DNA of 64,000 bases from Ligustrum vulgare (Eukaryota > Streptophyta > Magnoliopsida > Lamiales > Oleaceae). This document shows, piece after piece, positions 12,513 through 25,209 of this stretch; the stretch's first letter is position 1, and the number at the start of each line of letters is the position of its first letter. A program made the position numbers and the translations under genes. The notes beneath the pieces are model-generated. The model was given only the letters and a program-made list of their open reading frames with translations. It was not told the DNA's origin and made no database searches. The DNA is taken from positions 23,316,513 through 23,380,512 of the forward strand of contig OY743181.1 of assembly GCA_963555705.1 (NCBI GenBank), given 5' to 3'.

Positions 12513-15500
12513 ATGAAACAACTCTTGCAACTATCAAATTAATTAACCAAGATCTTATGAGGCTCGATAGATTTGATAGAACAAATTTCAAATGTCGGCA
12601 AGAAAAGTTAAAATTCCTACTTACAGCATTGAAGATTTTCTACATTTTTGGATCAGGATTTGGAACATTTAACGGAACCAGCAAAGATGGATGCAGAAGC
12701 AATAACAGCCGAAAGGAAGAAAAGACAAGAGGATGAATTAATATGTCGTGGTCATATCTTGAATTCATTGTCAGATTGGTTATATGATCTCTACATCAAC
12801 ACCTCTTCGGCAAGAGATATTTGGAACGAGTTGGAAAACAAATATAAGGCGGAAGAAGAAGGTACCAAGAAATTTCTAATTACAAAATATTTTGATTTTA
12901 AACTTTTGGACAATATTCCTATTCTTCCTAAAGTACATGAATTGCAAGCATTTGTGAACAAATTAAAAGCGTTCAAAATAGAACTCCCGAAATCTTTTCA
13001 AGTGGGGGCAATTATTGGCAAACTTCCAAGTGCTTGGAAAGAATACCGAAAGAAGATTCTTCAAAACTCCGAAGATTTTACTTTAGAACGTTTACAAAAA
13101 CATCTATGTATTGAAGAAGAACCAAGAATGAGGGACAAGAATGAAACTCCTTATGAAGTCAAATCTAAAGCAAATGCCATTGAGAAGACCAAACACTCCA
13201 ACAAAGAAAATCTTAAAGTGAATCCTCTTGGTCCTAAAAAGGACAAAGGGAAGTTCAAACGAAAACCAAAGGGGCCATGCTAAGTTTGTGGAAATTTCGA
13301 TCATTGGGCCAAGTTGTACATGAATAAGAAGAAATCTAATGAAAATACAAAATAAACTCCATTGAAGATGACAACATACTGGCTAAAATATGTGAAGTCA
13401 ACACTATTAGAGGAAAAGTTCAAGGTTGGTGTATGACACTTGTGCTACCATACATGTATGTTATGATAAGTCTTTGTTTAAAACTTATCATGATTTGGAA
13501 GATGGGCATGAAATACAAATGGGTAATGAAGGCCGCTCCAAAGTGATTGGAAAAGGAAGTATAGATATAATCTTCACATCCGGAAAAACCATTACTCTTA
13601 CTAATGTATTCTATGTTCTGGACATGAATAGGAACTTAGTTAGTGGCGTCCTCTTGGAAAAACACGGAATCAAAAATGTTTATGAATTACGTAAACTTGT
13701 ATTATCCGTAATGGGATCTTTGTTGAAAAAGGCTATTCTAGTGATGGAATGGTCAAACTTTGTATCGTTGATAATAATAATATGAATAAAGTGAATTCTC
13801 TTTATATGCTTGTCTCTTTTACTTTATGCCATGGTAGATTAGGGCATATAGGAAATAACACTATGAAAAGAATGAAAAAGTGTGACTTAATATCTTATGA
13901 TGAAAATAAAGTTTATAAATGTAAAACTTGTGTAGAATCTGAGATGATTAATAAATATTTTCATAATGTAACTAGAACAACACAATTGTTAGATCTTGTG
14001 CATACCGACATATGTTAATTAAATAGTATGTTAACAAGAGGTGGAAATAGATATTTCACTGATGATTGTTCTAAATTCACTTAAGTTTATTTATTAAATA
14101 TAAGGATGAGGCTTTTGAAACTTTCAAAGCATATAAAATTGAAGTTGAAAATTACTTAAGAAAATAAAAATTCTTAAAAGTGATAGAGGGGGTGAATACT
14201 TCTCTAGTAATTTTAACTTATTTTGTGAACAACGTGACATAATTCAACAATGTAGTGCACCTAAAACACCAGAATAAAATGGTTTGGCGGAAAGAAAAAA
14301 TAGGACACTTTTTAAATGAATGCAATGTTGTTATATTCTAAATTGCCATTTAATCTTTGAGGTGAAGCTTTATTTAGTGCATGTCATATAGTTAATACAG
14401 TTCCTTCTAAAATTACAAATACAAAAGTATCTCCGTATGAATTAAGGAAAGGAAGAAAACCAAATATTGATTATTTTAAAGTGTGGGGGTGTCTTGCTTA
14501 TTGCAAAATCACTGATCCTAAACAAACAAAGCTTGATCCAAGAGGGATCAAATGTGTATTTGTTGGATATGCTACAAATAGTAAAGTATATCGATTATAG
14601 AATTTGGAGGCCAATGTGATAATTGAGTCACGCGAAGTAGAGTTCTTTGAGGATTCTATATCTTCGGATAACAATTCTATTGAGGAATCGCATAAAAAGA
14701 TTCCAAATTCTACAAAATCACTTGGAGAAACATCATTTAAAGATGTTGATGGTCCTATTGAACTTCGTAAATGCAAAAGAACTCGAAAAGAAAAGTTACT
14801 AGGATCTCAACTTATTTCTCTTTATCTTGTTGAAGGAGATAAAAAGAGTGTCATAAGAACAATATCATAGGTTCTTTGAACCGAAACCGATCTTAGAACT
14901 TACAAAGAGGCTAGGTCATCTAGATATAGTATCTTTTGGAAAGATGCTATAAAAGATGAAATGAATTCAATATTGTCAAATATTACTTGGGAACTTGTTG
15001 ATTTACCACATAGCTCTAAACCTATACGTTGCAAATAGGTATTCAGAAAAAGTACAATGCAGATGGTACTCTTAATACCTTTAAAGCCCGACTAGTAGTC
15101 AAGGGATATCGACAAAAGGAAGGAATAGACTACTTTGACACATGCACCCGTGGCACATATTATTATATCTATAAAAATAATGTTTGCCTTAGCTTCAAGA
15201 AATAATTTGCATATACATCAAATGGATGTTAAAACAACTTTCTTAAATGGGGACCTCGATGATGAGGTTCATATGGAACAACCGAATGGTTTTGTTCTTC
15301 CTGAAAACGAAAAGAAAGTATGCAAATTAGTTAAATTACTATACGCTTTAAAACAAGTACCTAAAAAATTGGTAAGTGTATATAATGAAATAAAAAGGTT
15401 GATAAGTGTTTATATTCAAAAGAATGTGATAATCACATTGTGATTATATGCATTTATGTAGATGATATGTTGATAATAAGCAATCATATGGAAGGCATAA

Positions 15501-16432
15501 ATGAAATAAAAAGGTTTCTATCTTCCACATTTAAAATGAAAAACTTTAAGCAAGTAGATACCATATTCGGTATCAAGGTCACAAGAAAAAATGAGGGTTT
15601 TTGCGTAATCAATCACATTATATAGAGAATGTGATTAATAAGTCCAAACATTTGAACATTAAAGAAGCAAACACCCCTTTTGATGCAAGTATCAAACTTT
15701 TAAAAAATGACGGAAGAGCAATAACACAACTTGAATATGCAAGTGCTATTGGTTCTCCAATGTACGCAGTGCAATGCACTAGACCATATATGGCATTTGC
15801 AGTTAGTAAACTTACTAGGTTTACTAGCAACCCAAATAAGGAACATTGGAAGGCAATTGGAAGGGTTTTTGGTTAATTGAAGAAAGCCAAAGATACAGGT
15901 CTTCAATATTCCCGATTTTCGGCAAACCTAGAAGGATTTACCGATGGAAGTTGGATATCTAGTACAGATGAGAACAAATCCACCTCAGGTTGGGTGTTTA
16001 CTCTTGGAGGAGAAGCAGTCTAATGGAAATCCAAGAAACAAACATTCATAACACACAACAATGGAATGCGAATTTGTAGCATTGGCAGAGATCGGAAAAG
16101 AAGCTGAGTGGCTAAGGGATCTCTTGTATCAGATTCCATTAGGAGATAAGAATACAAATTCTATTCGTATACTATGTGAAAGTCAAGCCACTTTAGATAG
16201 AGCATATAATGAAGTATACAATGGAAAGTCTAGACATATGAGTCTAAGACACGAATATGTGAGGAAATTGGTTAAAAATGGAACAACTTCAATCACTTAT
16301 GTAAAATCAAGTGATAATTTAGAGGATCCACTAACAAAATCACTCACTAAAGAATTTTTGAGGACCACATCAAGTAGGATGAGGTTAAAACTTCTTACAC
16401 AAAGGTCCACCAATGATAGCAACCCTACCTAA
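12513..16432 (+). pseudogene. Copia gag-pol, inactivated
   Basis: gag runs from about 12513 to 13283 with a frameshift near 12640 (after 'LLTALKIFYIF', resuming 'DQDLEHL'). Its UBN2-type body includes 'ARDIWNELENKY'. The zinc knuckle at 13276-13320 is spoiled by a stop and loss of its last Cys ('VCGNFDHWAKLY'). Protease near 13426 reads DTCA where D-S/T-G-A is expected. The pre-integrase HHCC part is at 13800-14018 ('LCHGRLGHIG', 'CKTC'). The integrase core (14030-14340, 'SDRGGEYF') has several stops. Reverse transcriptase lies at 15135-15876 with its YVDD box ('CIYVDDMLII') and RNase H at 16061-16432 ('MECEFVALAEIGKEAEWL'). Dead, but every domain is still readable. Confidence 0.93.
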
Positions 16433-16939
16433 CCTTGCTAAAAAGTACATTTTTGGTTCATAGGGTGAAAACAAATCATTCGATAAGTGGATAGTATTCA
16501 ACACTTACAAAGATAAGTGTTGGTTGTCATAGAAAAGAAGGATACGTTTTAACTTTTAATAAAGTTCGAATTAATAAGATCAAGTATATGTAAATATGAC
16601 AAAGATAGTGGAAGAACTTTACCTATGTGAACTTAGAGATGGTGCCGGCTCAATAGAGAGTTGAAGTTTCTTTCTTAAAAGTTCATGAATAGGATGAGTA
16701 CAAGGCTATAAAAGTGCTAAACAAGCTGTGATAAACTTAGAACACAATGATTTTTGTGTGTGTGATCTCACCGGTCTCATTACAAAGAAATAATAGGTTT
16801 AAAGCTTTTTCGCCACCTAGAATTTCAATGATACCTTGTGATTGATTACACTATGTATATATTCAAATCGAAAGGTATCTAATCCTTATGCATAAGTTTT
16901 GAAATTTTTATCAAATATACATTTTGAACAGTAGGGGAT
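16433..16939 (+). other. Copia 3' untranslated region
   Basis: Non-coding tail between RNase H and the 3' LTR. The same sequence, on the other strand, is found at 36705-37620, which shows it belongs to this Copia family. It ends in GTAGGGGAT, the likely polypurine tract. Confidence 0.75.
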
Positions 16940-16966
16940 TATTCGATATATATATATATACACACA

Positions 16967-18116
16967 CTATTGTTACACTCGTGTGATGCACGGTCATTTA
17001 TTACTCACATATATTAAATTTATATGTTCATATATGAAATGAATATTTAATTAAAAATGAGAAACAAAAGAAATAATTAATTACAAAAAATGTACATTAC
17101 ACATACCTTAAATTTTTTTAATTTTTTTTTTTACTGTTCGTATGTTTATCGTTCCTGAAATTTCTTTAAATATTGTAATTTGAATTGATTTAAAACTTAA
17201 AATGGAAAAGAAAAATTATATTTAAATATATTTTGCAATAAGTAAAAAAAAAATAGATATATTTGTGATATACGCTCAGAATTTTATTAAGATAAAAAGG
17301 AAAAAAAAAAAGAAAACGATCAAAATCAAAAAGTTAAATTGTATATAAACCGATCTACAACGTGAAACTACTACAATGAGAAAATTTTAAAAAATTCAAA
17401 AATTATAGATACGAACTATCAAAATATTCAAAACTTATTCAATAATTTTCAATACAACGTGACTTTCATTTTCTATCGAGTAGTCAAAGTGTTATGTTAC
17501 TGAAAAAAAAAAAACTATTTTTATAATTTTTAAATAAATGTATTTTAACACAACCTATTTTGAAATATTATAAGTTTGCTAACATGCCTTTACTTTTGTT
17601 TTGATAAAAATTAGTTAAACTAATTGTTAAAGTCAGTAATATGTATTTTGCATATTTTTATTATTTAAACATATAGTATTAAACATAAATAAATGAACAA
17701 AATGAATAAATAAATAAATAAATAAAACTAATTAAATAAATAAATAAGCAAAATGAGTAAATAAATTAATAAGTGAACAAAATTAGTAATACAGGTGTTA
17801 ATTCGAATTGAAATTAATTACTTATGACCAAATTAAATTTAGTTAAGAAATTATAAATATTATTACTTAAATAAAACAATTTTGAAATATTGTAACGTGT
17901 GGAAAAATTAAAATGTACAAAATAAGAATTTTACATTTAGTCTTCGATGTGATTTCAGAAAATGTGATTTTTAATAGTAAAGATAACTAATGATTTGACC
18001 ATTAATAATTAAAACACAATTTTTATATTGATGGCTACACATAGAATTTATAATAATAAGAATAATAAAAAAAAATTAAATCATAATTTTAATACTGATA
18101 GCTAAAAATATTAATT
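16967..18116 (-). mobile_element. Decayed Helitron copy
   Basis: At 16967-16995 the plus strand shows a worn version of the hairpin that marks the 3' end of this window's Helitrons (CTCGTGTGATGCACGG). The interior shares, on the opposite strand, the stretch 'ATGGCTACACATAG' and surrounding sequence with 31140-31230 of another Helitron. Its 5' end is not recognisable near 18116. It interrupts the 3' LTR of the Copia element. No coding capacity. Confidence 0.6.
16990..17325. repeat. Dispersed repeat shared with 56765-57085
   Basis: Long shared words, for example 'GAATATTTAATTAAAAATGA' and 'TTTAAATATTGTAATTT', in the same orientation and order as in 56765-57085, with scattered indels. Part of the Helitron copy here. 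Confidence 0.8.
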
Positions 18117-18341
18117 GAACTCATTTAGTATTAGTGTTCTTAGTTTTCTTACAGGTTCTTACTTTTTTGCTTTGTTTGAACATGATAAATGTTTGATCAA
18201 TCCTACAAACCTATTTACTATAATTCTCAAAAGCAAACTCAAATCTCGGTTGAGAGGATAACGTTCTACGTATTTATGCCTTATACATTTCTTCTTATTT
18301 TTATTGTTTTCTTCATTCTCCTACACTATATTTTCAACAAG

Positions 18342-18767
18342 TCTAGATTATATCCATTTTTTTCAAACTATAATTATAATATTATGTGAAAATTTTCTTA
18401 TATCCATGCCCTCGTTGCCCTATTATATGGCTTCGTGACTGAATTCTCACAACCTGATCAGCATCTTGAAAAGTTAACCACGGAGTAAATTAATCACAAC
18501 ACAAAATAAGCTAAAAGCACGAATTTAAGATTTTAATGTTGACTAATGTTCCATTATTGAAGCCTTATTATGACAAATACTTCCTCTCCCCGTTGAATTC
18601 AAATGTTATTATCATCTTCGTTTGAGAAGATTGATATCGGCTTGAACACGGGATCGATTTTTTTATTTATAAAACTAAAAGGACAAATGCTGTAGACCCC
18701 TTTCAAATGTTAATTTCTTGATATTTAAGTAACGAGAAGCAAACACAATCCAAATTATACAGATACT

Positions 18768-18798
<31 letters not shown>

Positions 18799-19206
18799 CT
18801 GTGTGTGTGTGTGTGTTTTAAATGGAAATTCATGATGGAAATGTTAGGAAAAAACGATTAATTTGTGTGTAAATGATCATTAACGTAAGAAATTAATAAA
18901 TATAAATTAATAATAACATAATCGAGAGCTTGGAAGGAGCATTAGAGAGTCGCGTCTAGAATGTTTTCTTAAAGTCGTGTTGTCACCCTTTTGTGCAAGT
19001 ACTTTAGACACTACACGACTCCACGATAAAACTCATAACTCAGCTAGTTCACCTTCTACAAGCACACCCATAAGGAGATAAATTAAGAACAAGTATTTGA
19101 TGAGTTGTAAAAATAATAGAAATATGAAATATATATTGTATTTTTTCAATGAATATCATTCTTTTATAGTGAAATCTAAAATTAAGTTTTTAATTTTTGT
19201 TTTAAA
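18342..19206. other. Unassigned, with TG microsatellite
   Basis: A TG microsatellite lies at 18774-18816. The rest is AT-rich without a recognisable gene. A slightly GC-richer piece at 18920-19080 has no open frame that I can name. Confidence 0.4.
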
Positions 19207-19534
19207 TCTATATTCTGTATATTAATAAAAGGAATTGAGATCCTGTCAATTTTGACTAAATCTTTAATTTTCAATAGAATCTTAATAGTGTAATTTTTTT
19301 TTTTGGTAGTTATTTAATGCTTATAAATTATCGGCAGTTACCCCTGATTTAAGTCCTATTTTTTTTAATTATCCACCACCAATCTCCGCCCAATCAATAC
19401 CATCAACGGCCTAAACGAAGCCAAAAAGAACTGTATCATAAGGTCCTTCTTCCAAGAAAGAGGATTCCAAGGAAGTTAATAGATCAAGCATAGACGGTAA
19501 ATTGCAACTTTGTTCTCCGATCTCCAATTCTACA

Positions 19535-19665
19535 ATGGCTAACAATCCGATTTTGCCTTTGGCTTCTAGCCCCCTTTCATTTGTTGGTAAGTTTTCCAAT
19601 TAAGTTTATAAGTTCGTGTACAATGAGTTTAATTGCTAAAAAAGTTTTTTTTTCATGTTTTTCAG
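19535..19665 (+). pseudogene. Captured nuclear gene fragment, exon plus intron
   Basis: An ATG at 19535 opens a short frame, 'MANNPILPLASSPLSFV', ending at 19586. There a good donor (G|GTAAGT) starts a 79-bp T-rich intron that closes with TTTTTCAG at 19665. Spliced, the frame continues 'APMRK' and stops. The sequence upstream (19378-19534) is less AT-rich and could be a 5' untranslated region. I do not recognise the gene. The minus strand is also open here (19411-19599), but the splice signals favour the plus strand. Confidence 0.45.
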
Positions 19666-19728
19666 CTCCAATGAGAAAGTGACCGAGAAAAATTTTGGAG
19701 AATCCAAATTATGGTGCCCGTAGTGGCC

Positions 19729-21390
19729 ATCAATATAAGAAAAAGAAAAAACGTGAACGGGGATTGGATTGATGATAAAATCGAATCCTGGGTCACGAAC
19801 AGTGATTCGATTGATGATGAAGAAAGAGAATTCTTGGTTCGGTTCTCCGCCTTAACTATAGAAAAAGGGGTTGATCAAATTCTATTGAGTCTGACTCATA
19901 GAGATCATTTATCAAAGAATGACTCTAGTTATCAAATGATTGAACAACCGGTAGCAATTTACTTACGATACTTAGTTGACATTCATAAAAAGGATCTATT
20001 GAATTATGAGTTCAATACATCCTGTTTAGCAGAAAGACGGGTATTCATTGCTCATTATTAGACAATCACTTATTCACAAACTTTGTGGGGGACTAATACT
20101 TTTCATTTCCCATCTCATGGAAAACCCTTTTCGCTCCGTTTAGCCTTACCCCCCCCCCCCCCTTCATTAGGGGGACTTTAGTGATAGGTTATATAGGAAC
20201 TGGACAATCCTTATTTGGTCAAATATCTAGCGAAAAACTCCTATGTTCCTTTCATTAAGGTATTTCTGAACAAGTTCCTGGAGAACAAGCCTAAAGGATA
20301 TCTTATTGATGGTGAGGATATTGATTATAGTGATGATAATGGTGCTAGTGATGATATTGATGCTAGCAACAATATCGGAGCTGGAACCGCTAACTATGGA
20401 TATGATGCCAGGAATAGACCGATTTTATATTAGCCTTTAATTTGAATTAGCGAAAGTAATGTCTCCTTGCATAATATGGATCCAAACATTCATAATCTGA
20501 GTGCGAATAAGTGGAATTACTTATCCCTCAGTCTATTAGTGAACCGCCTCTCTGAAAGATGTTCCACTAGAAATATTCTTGTTAGTGCTTCGACTCATAT
20601 TCTCCAAAAAGTGGATTCTACTCTAATAGCTGCGAATACATTAAATACATGCATTAAGATATGAAGGCTTCTTATTTCACAACAACAAAAACACTTTTTC
20701 ACTCTTTCATATACTAGGGGATTTCACTTGAAAAAGAAAATGTTCCATACTAATGGATTCGGGTCCATAACCATGGGTTCCAATGCACGAGATCTTGCAA
20801 CACTTACCAATGAGGCCCTATCGATTAGTATTACATAGAAGAAATCAATTGTATACAATAATACAATTAGATTCGCTCTTCATAGACAAACTTGGGATTT
20901 GAGAGCCCGGGTAAGACCGGTTCATGATCATGGGATCCTTTTCTATCAGATAGGAAGGGTTGTAGAACAAAATGTACTTCTAAGTAATTGCCTCATAGAC
21001 CCTATATCTATCTATATGAAGAAGAGATCATGTAATGAAGGGCATTCTTATTTGTCTAAATGGCACTTCGAACTTGTAATGAGCATGAAGAAATTATCGA
21101 TACTTCTTTATTTTTTGTGTTGTTCTACCGGATTGGTCGCTCTAGATCTTTGGTCTCTACCCAGACCCGATGAAAAAAATGGGATCACTTCTTCTTCTTC
21201 TTGACTTGTTAAGAATGATTCTGATCTAGTTCATGGCCTATTAGAAGTAGAAGGCGCTTTGGTGGGATCTTCAATGACGGAAAAAGATTGCAATCAGTTT
21301 GATAATGATCGAGTGACATTGCTTCTTCGGCCTAAACCGAGGAATCCCTTAAATATGGTGCAAAACAGATTTGGTTCTATTCATATATTC
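19729..21390 (+). pseudogene. Nuclear copy of plastid ycf2 (NUPT)
   Basis: Translation gives long stretches of Ycf2, the giant AAA-type protein of plastid genomes: '[20 protein letters not shown]' near 19729, '[18 protein letters not shown]' near 19900, a degraded Walker A ('GYIGTGQS') near 20190, '[20 protein letters not shown]' near 20225, '[15 protein letters not shown]' near 21005 and '[12 protein letters not shown]' near 21150. The last clear match is '[13 protein letters not shown]' near 21330. Several frameshifts (near 20060, 20430, 20665, 20890), stops and a run of about 14 C at 20149-20162 make it non-functional. Divergence from typical plastid sequence is substantial, so the transfer is not recent. 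Confidence 0.93.
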
Positions 21391-21531
21391 TCTTTAAAAT
21401 CATTAGTTTTTTTTTTCTTTTAACAATATCAATTACCTGAACTACTTTAAAAATTAGTATTATTACTTCAAAATATTACGCATATCGTTTATCATATAAA
21501 TAAGATGTGCAATGCACGTAGTTACTACTAG

Positions 21532-23248
21532 TACTTGCAAACATATGAAGTTTTGTACACATGTACACCTCCAAAGATAATGCACAAGTCTCAATATTGT
21601 AGTTTAATAAATCTCATTGGAAAAATTTATAAATAATTTATAATTAGAGAAATAATAATTATAAGATAGTAGTGAATCTCATTAACGAGTAGATAATTTA
21701 ATGTGTAGGTGAAACTAACATTTGACTTTAGCTAAATTTATAAACAATGGAAGCTAAATAAAGATGTTTTAATATTTCACATTTCTAGATGGGATGAAGA
21801 GAAAAACTTGACTATAAATTTTGCCACTATACATTTATGAAAAATCATCATATCATACATTTCACAAGAATACATCAAGAGTAACATTATATAGCATCAT
21901 TTGTCAGTTTATATGACATTATGACAGTAAGGTCCATTTATTTATTATTGAATGAGTTGACATATAATTTCGTTCATCTTATAATGATTAAGTGGACCCT
22001 TCTTGTCACCTAGATTTTTTCTAAGTACCAATATTTTATGTGACATTATTCATATGAATTCAACTTATATGCAAGAAACATGATGACGCATAATGTATTT
22101 AATGCGGGCGTCTTTGCCCCCAAAGTTCGACTTCTTTTCTTCGATCAGAATGGAACGCCCTTAATGTTAGGTTTTGAAACAAGACATTTCATGTCGTTAT
22201 CATTTAGATTCTATTTAGACCCCTCCATTTTTCCTTTTCCTTCCGTATTATTGGAAATGGGACATCTCTGTGCTCGATATTCTTTCTCTTTATGTCTATT
22301 TAAATAAATAAATAAATACATGTTTTCTTTTCTATAACTTAACCTTTTAGACAACAAGATAAATATGCATCTCTCACTTAATTTGACACGTACTCATCCC
22401 GAGTGAAGATGATGAAATTTGTTTCTAATGCCTTTACACATTACCTCTTAGCACCTATGCTTGCTCCCAAGTCCAATTGAATTTCTATGCATTTGTTACA
22501 TGAATCCAATTTTCAGCAGGTGGACTACATAACTCTTACCCACCGTGGATAGGAGAACAACTTTGTATGTATATATGTATGGTCCCCGTGGCTTCATCCC
22601 TGCTTAGTAAATGAAAAGGAGATTGAGGACAAAAAAAACTTGATTTCTAGATGACGATTGCATATCGTATACAATTGACATTAGTTTTAATGTTACTTAA
22701 TCATTCAAAGACAAAAAAATGAATTAAAGGAAGAATGAACAAGATTCACGACAATGTTTTTCTTTAAAATGAACAAAAACGTAAGGTGCAAGCAACAAAT
22801 GCATGTTGTCTTCATTACAACAATAGGTTTCCCCGTTAATGTCATCATTTACTACACCAAAGTTTAGAACTAGGTATATGAAATGGAGATAACTGCAAAA
22901 ACTTCGAACAAGAAATAAGAAGGCTCAAACGTGAAGAACATTATCCTCAAACTATATTTGCTCCTACCATGATTGAAGTTGCTTGAAGGATTTTAATAGA
23001 TTGGTCTTTAGGGTTTAAACAAACCTTAACCAAGTTCGATACCAAGCAAAACATGAACTTGACACAAACTTTAAGAACACTTTGAATATTGAATTTATTA
23101 TTTGTAAATTTTGGATCTCAAATGGTATAATATGTATTTTCGTATATTTAATTCATCATACAATCTCATATTTATAATGTTCGAAGTATCTATTATGAAA
23201 GGATGCAAGATAGAAGTGAAAATGAACCAAAACCCCCCAAAAGATCTG
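21532..23248. other. Unassigned intergenic sequence
   Basis: No gene I can support. A 75-codon open frame at 22080-22307 sits in a slightly GC-richer patch but has no recognisable domain or homology, and I do not call it a gene. The remainder is AT-rich. Confidence 0.35.
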
Positions 23249-24594
23249 TGATAAGTGCATTATTAGTACTTATTTGGTTTACTTGTTGCCCTAATTTGTC
23301 ATTGGTTTGATCCTATTTAAGTATTGTTAATGGATTTTATGTTTTATGTCGTGTAGGATCATAAAGGACGAGAAAAGAGGAAGAAATGACCAAAAAGTAA
23401 TCAAAAATGAAGTTTGGGGACCAAGACAGCAACCACCGTAAATCATTTCAAGGCATAAGAGAAAAGATTCAGAAATTCATTTACGGCCGTAATCTATTAA
23501 CACCCGTAACTTGAAAACCTAAAATTGTCAAAAAGAGCACTTACGGTTGTAACTTCCAAACTTATAGCTTTAACTTATACGCAAATTTCTTTTCTTTCTG
23601 AATTCATGGCCTATCTTTGGTTTCTCTTTTGGTAAGCCCTAGGGCACGATTTTGGAGCTATAAAAAGAGGAAAATAACCACATAAAGGAGGCTGGAGAAT
23701 TTGTGTTTACAATAGAGAATTCTTGGGAGATTTTCAACCAAAAAAGTATCAACAACAAGGTGAATCCATGAATCAAATTGAAGAATCCACCACAATAATG
23801 CTGAGCTAAATTCCATATCTTGTTCAAAGGGAACTTGTGTCAATTTAATTATGTTTTTTTCTTTTCCTAAAAACTAGTAGCGTGAATCTATTTCTTTATT
23901 TCAATTGTTAGATTATTATGTTTTGAATGTTCAATTGAATTTATTTGATTAATAGTTTAATTTGTCCAATTGGATTATTGATCTTTGGATTCATGAATAT
24001 GCTATGTTTCGATTCTTGATCTATAATTGTCATTGAATCTTTACTTTAGTAGCAAATAAATCTCGCGTAGGTTTAGTAATAATTCAACTTTGATTGATTA
24101 ATTCGAGCTAGTGAAATTAACGATCCAGTTCAATCTATTTCTTCTCTTTTTTTCATACTTGCCTTGCATTAAATCCTAAGAGCTTGTTTAGGATTATCCA
24201 TTGGCCAGAATTGAATCAAAGAGTTTATTTTTATTTAATTTCCATAAAGAAGAATTGTGGTAATCAGAGCTTATTGGTTACTTGTGATTGATAATTTAAA
24301 TTATGGATAGTAACACGCTACAAGTATAACAATAATTGGAGGCACAACCAAACCCGAGAACAAGATTTCTTCTGATATTAATTCTCTAGTCCTATTTAAT
24401 TATTTATTTTATGCATAATTTTCATTCAAGTAATTCCAAACAACAAAACCCCTCATTTTATTCTAATTTCTCGAGTAACTAAATAAGTTCACCGTTCCTC
24501 ATGGGATTGACCCTTACTCTTGATACTACATTATTAATTAATATTTGGTGAGTAAGAAATTATTTATTATTTTGGTGCATTGCTATACACATCA
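23249..24594 (+). repeat. Gypsy LTR, first copy
   Basis: 1346 bp. TATA box GCTATAAAAAGAGG near 23657. Between about 23440 and 23560, upstream of it, several variants of the palindrome TTACGGCCGTAA (for example at 23480). Ends ...GCTATACACATCA. Confidence 0.88.
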
Positions 24595-24768
24595 AATTTT
24601 TGTCGATGTTGTCGGGGAACGGTTGACCAATTTAGTTGTTTAATTAATTAGAATTTTATTTTCCTGCATTTATTTTATTTTATTTTATTTTTCTTTATTT
24701 CTCTATTTTTCATTAAATATTGCTTGCATGCGTAAAACTCGATGAACTAATATTGAATATTTTGATTT

Positions 24769-25209
24769 TGATTCAGAGATCGAGAGAACTTTTCGACAGC
24801 AAAGAAGGGATCACCCCGTAGTCCAATACCTACAACCCTGGATGGAGGGATCACCCCAACTTAAGATATGGAAATAACAAACTCCCAGGTTTTATCCCCA
24901 ACAAACCTCAAGGGCAATTTCAGCAACAAGGGCAATTTCCATCCTCAGGGGCAGTATCAACAAAGACCCCAAAACTCTGGTATTTCTCTTGAAGACATGG
25001 TTAAAACCTTGCCCTCTAACACACTTCACTTTCAACAGGACACCAAGTCTAGCATTCAAAATCTGGATAACCAGATGGGTCAAATGGCTACAGCCATCAA
25101 CAGATTGGAGGCCCAATCCGGAGGCAAATCACCATCTCAACCTGAGGTGAATCCTAAAAATGTGAGTGCCATTACTCTTCCGGGTGGAAAAGTGGTTGAG
25201 GTGGCATAA
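24769..25209 (+). pseudogene. Gypsy gag fragment
   Basis: After the leader the frame jumps from 'GEL/FRQQRR'-type sequence at about 24810 straight to the glutamine-rich C-terminal part of gag ('GQYQQRPQNSGISLEDMVKT', then 'QDTKSSIQNLDNQMGQMAT' and 'VSAITLPGGKVVEV'). Compared with the second copy (33675-34837) about 0.7 kb encoding the gag body is deleted. It ends at a stop, TAA at 25207. Confidence 0.85.

Larger units (their letters stand above)
11788..18336 (+). mobile_element. Copia retrotransposon with split 3' LTR
   Basis: 5' LTR 11788-12481 starts TG and ends CA. The last 220 bp of the 3' LTR (18117-18336) match 12258-12481 and end in the same TTTTCA. Direct repeats ACAAG stand at 11783-11787 and 18337-18341, as expected for a 5-bp target duplication. 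The internal part holds gag, protease, integrase, reverse transcriptase and RNase H in Copia order, all broken. The polypurine-like tract at about 16931-16939 (GTAGGGGAT) precedes the first few bases of the 3' LTR (from 16940, TA instead of TG), then a Helitron fragment replaces the middle. No tRNA-iMet primer site is visible after 12481, so primer use is unknown. The LTR could instead end three bases later, at ACA. Confidence 0.85.
19207..21531 (+). mobile_element. Probable Helitron carrying plastid and nuclear gene fragments
   Basis: The left end reads A|TCTATATTCTG then TATTAATAAAAGG, the pattern of plant Helitron 5' ends. The right end has a short hairpin (ATGTGC-AAT-GCACGT) about ten bases before CTAG|T at 21528-21532, the pattern of Helitron 3' ends, so insertion would be between A and T without target duplication. 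Inside are an exon-intron fragment of an unknown nuclear gene (19535-19665) and about 1.6 kb of plastid ycf2. No Rep/helicase gene, so it would be non-autonomous. The ends are called on short motifs only; independent insertion of plastid DNA beside a Helitron end is the alternative. Confidence 0.5.

Noticed and set aside
13104..13304. Minus-strand frame opposite gag
   Set aside because: Shadow of the Copia gag frame.
11788..18336. tRNA-iMet primer site after the 5' LTR of the second Copia element
   Set aside because: The expected TGGTATCAGAG is not there; the sequence after 12481 does not fit.
19411..19599. Minus-strand open frame of 62 codons
   Set aside because: The plus strand has an ATG exon with good splice signals over the same bases, so this is probably a shadow.
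22080..22307. 75-codon open frame in a GC-richer patch
   Set aside because: No domain, no signal features, no neighbour that explains it; could arise by chance.
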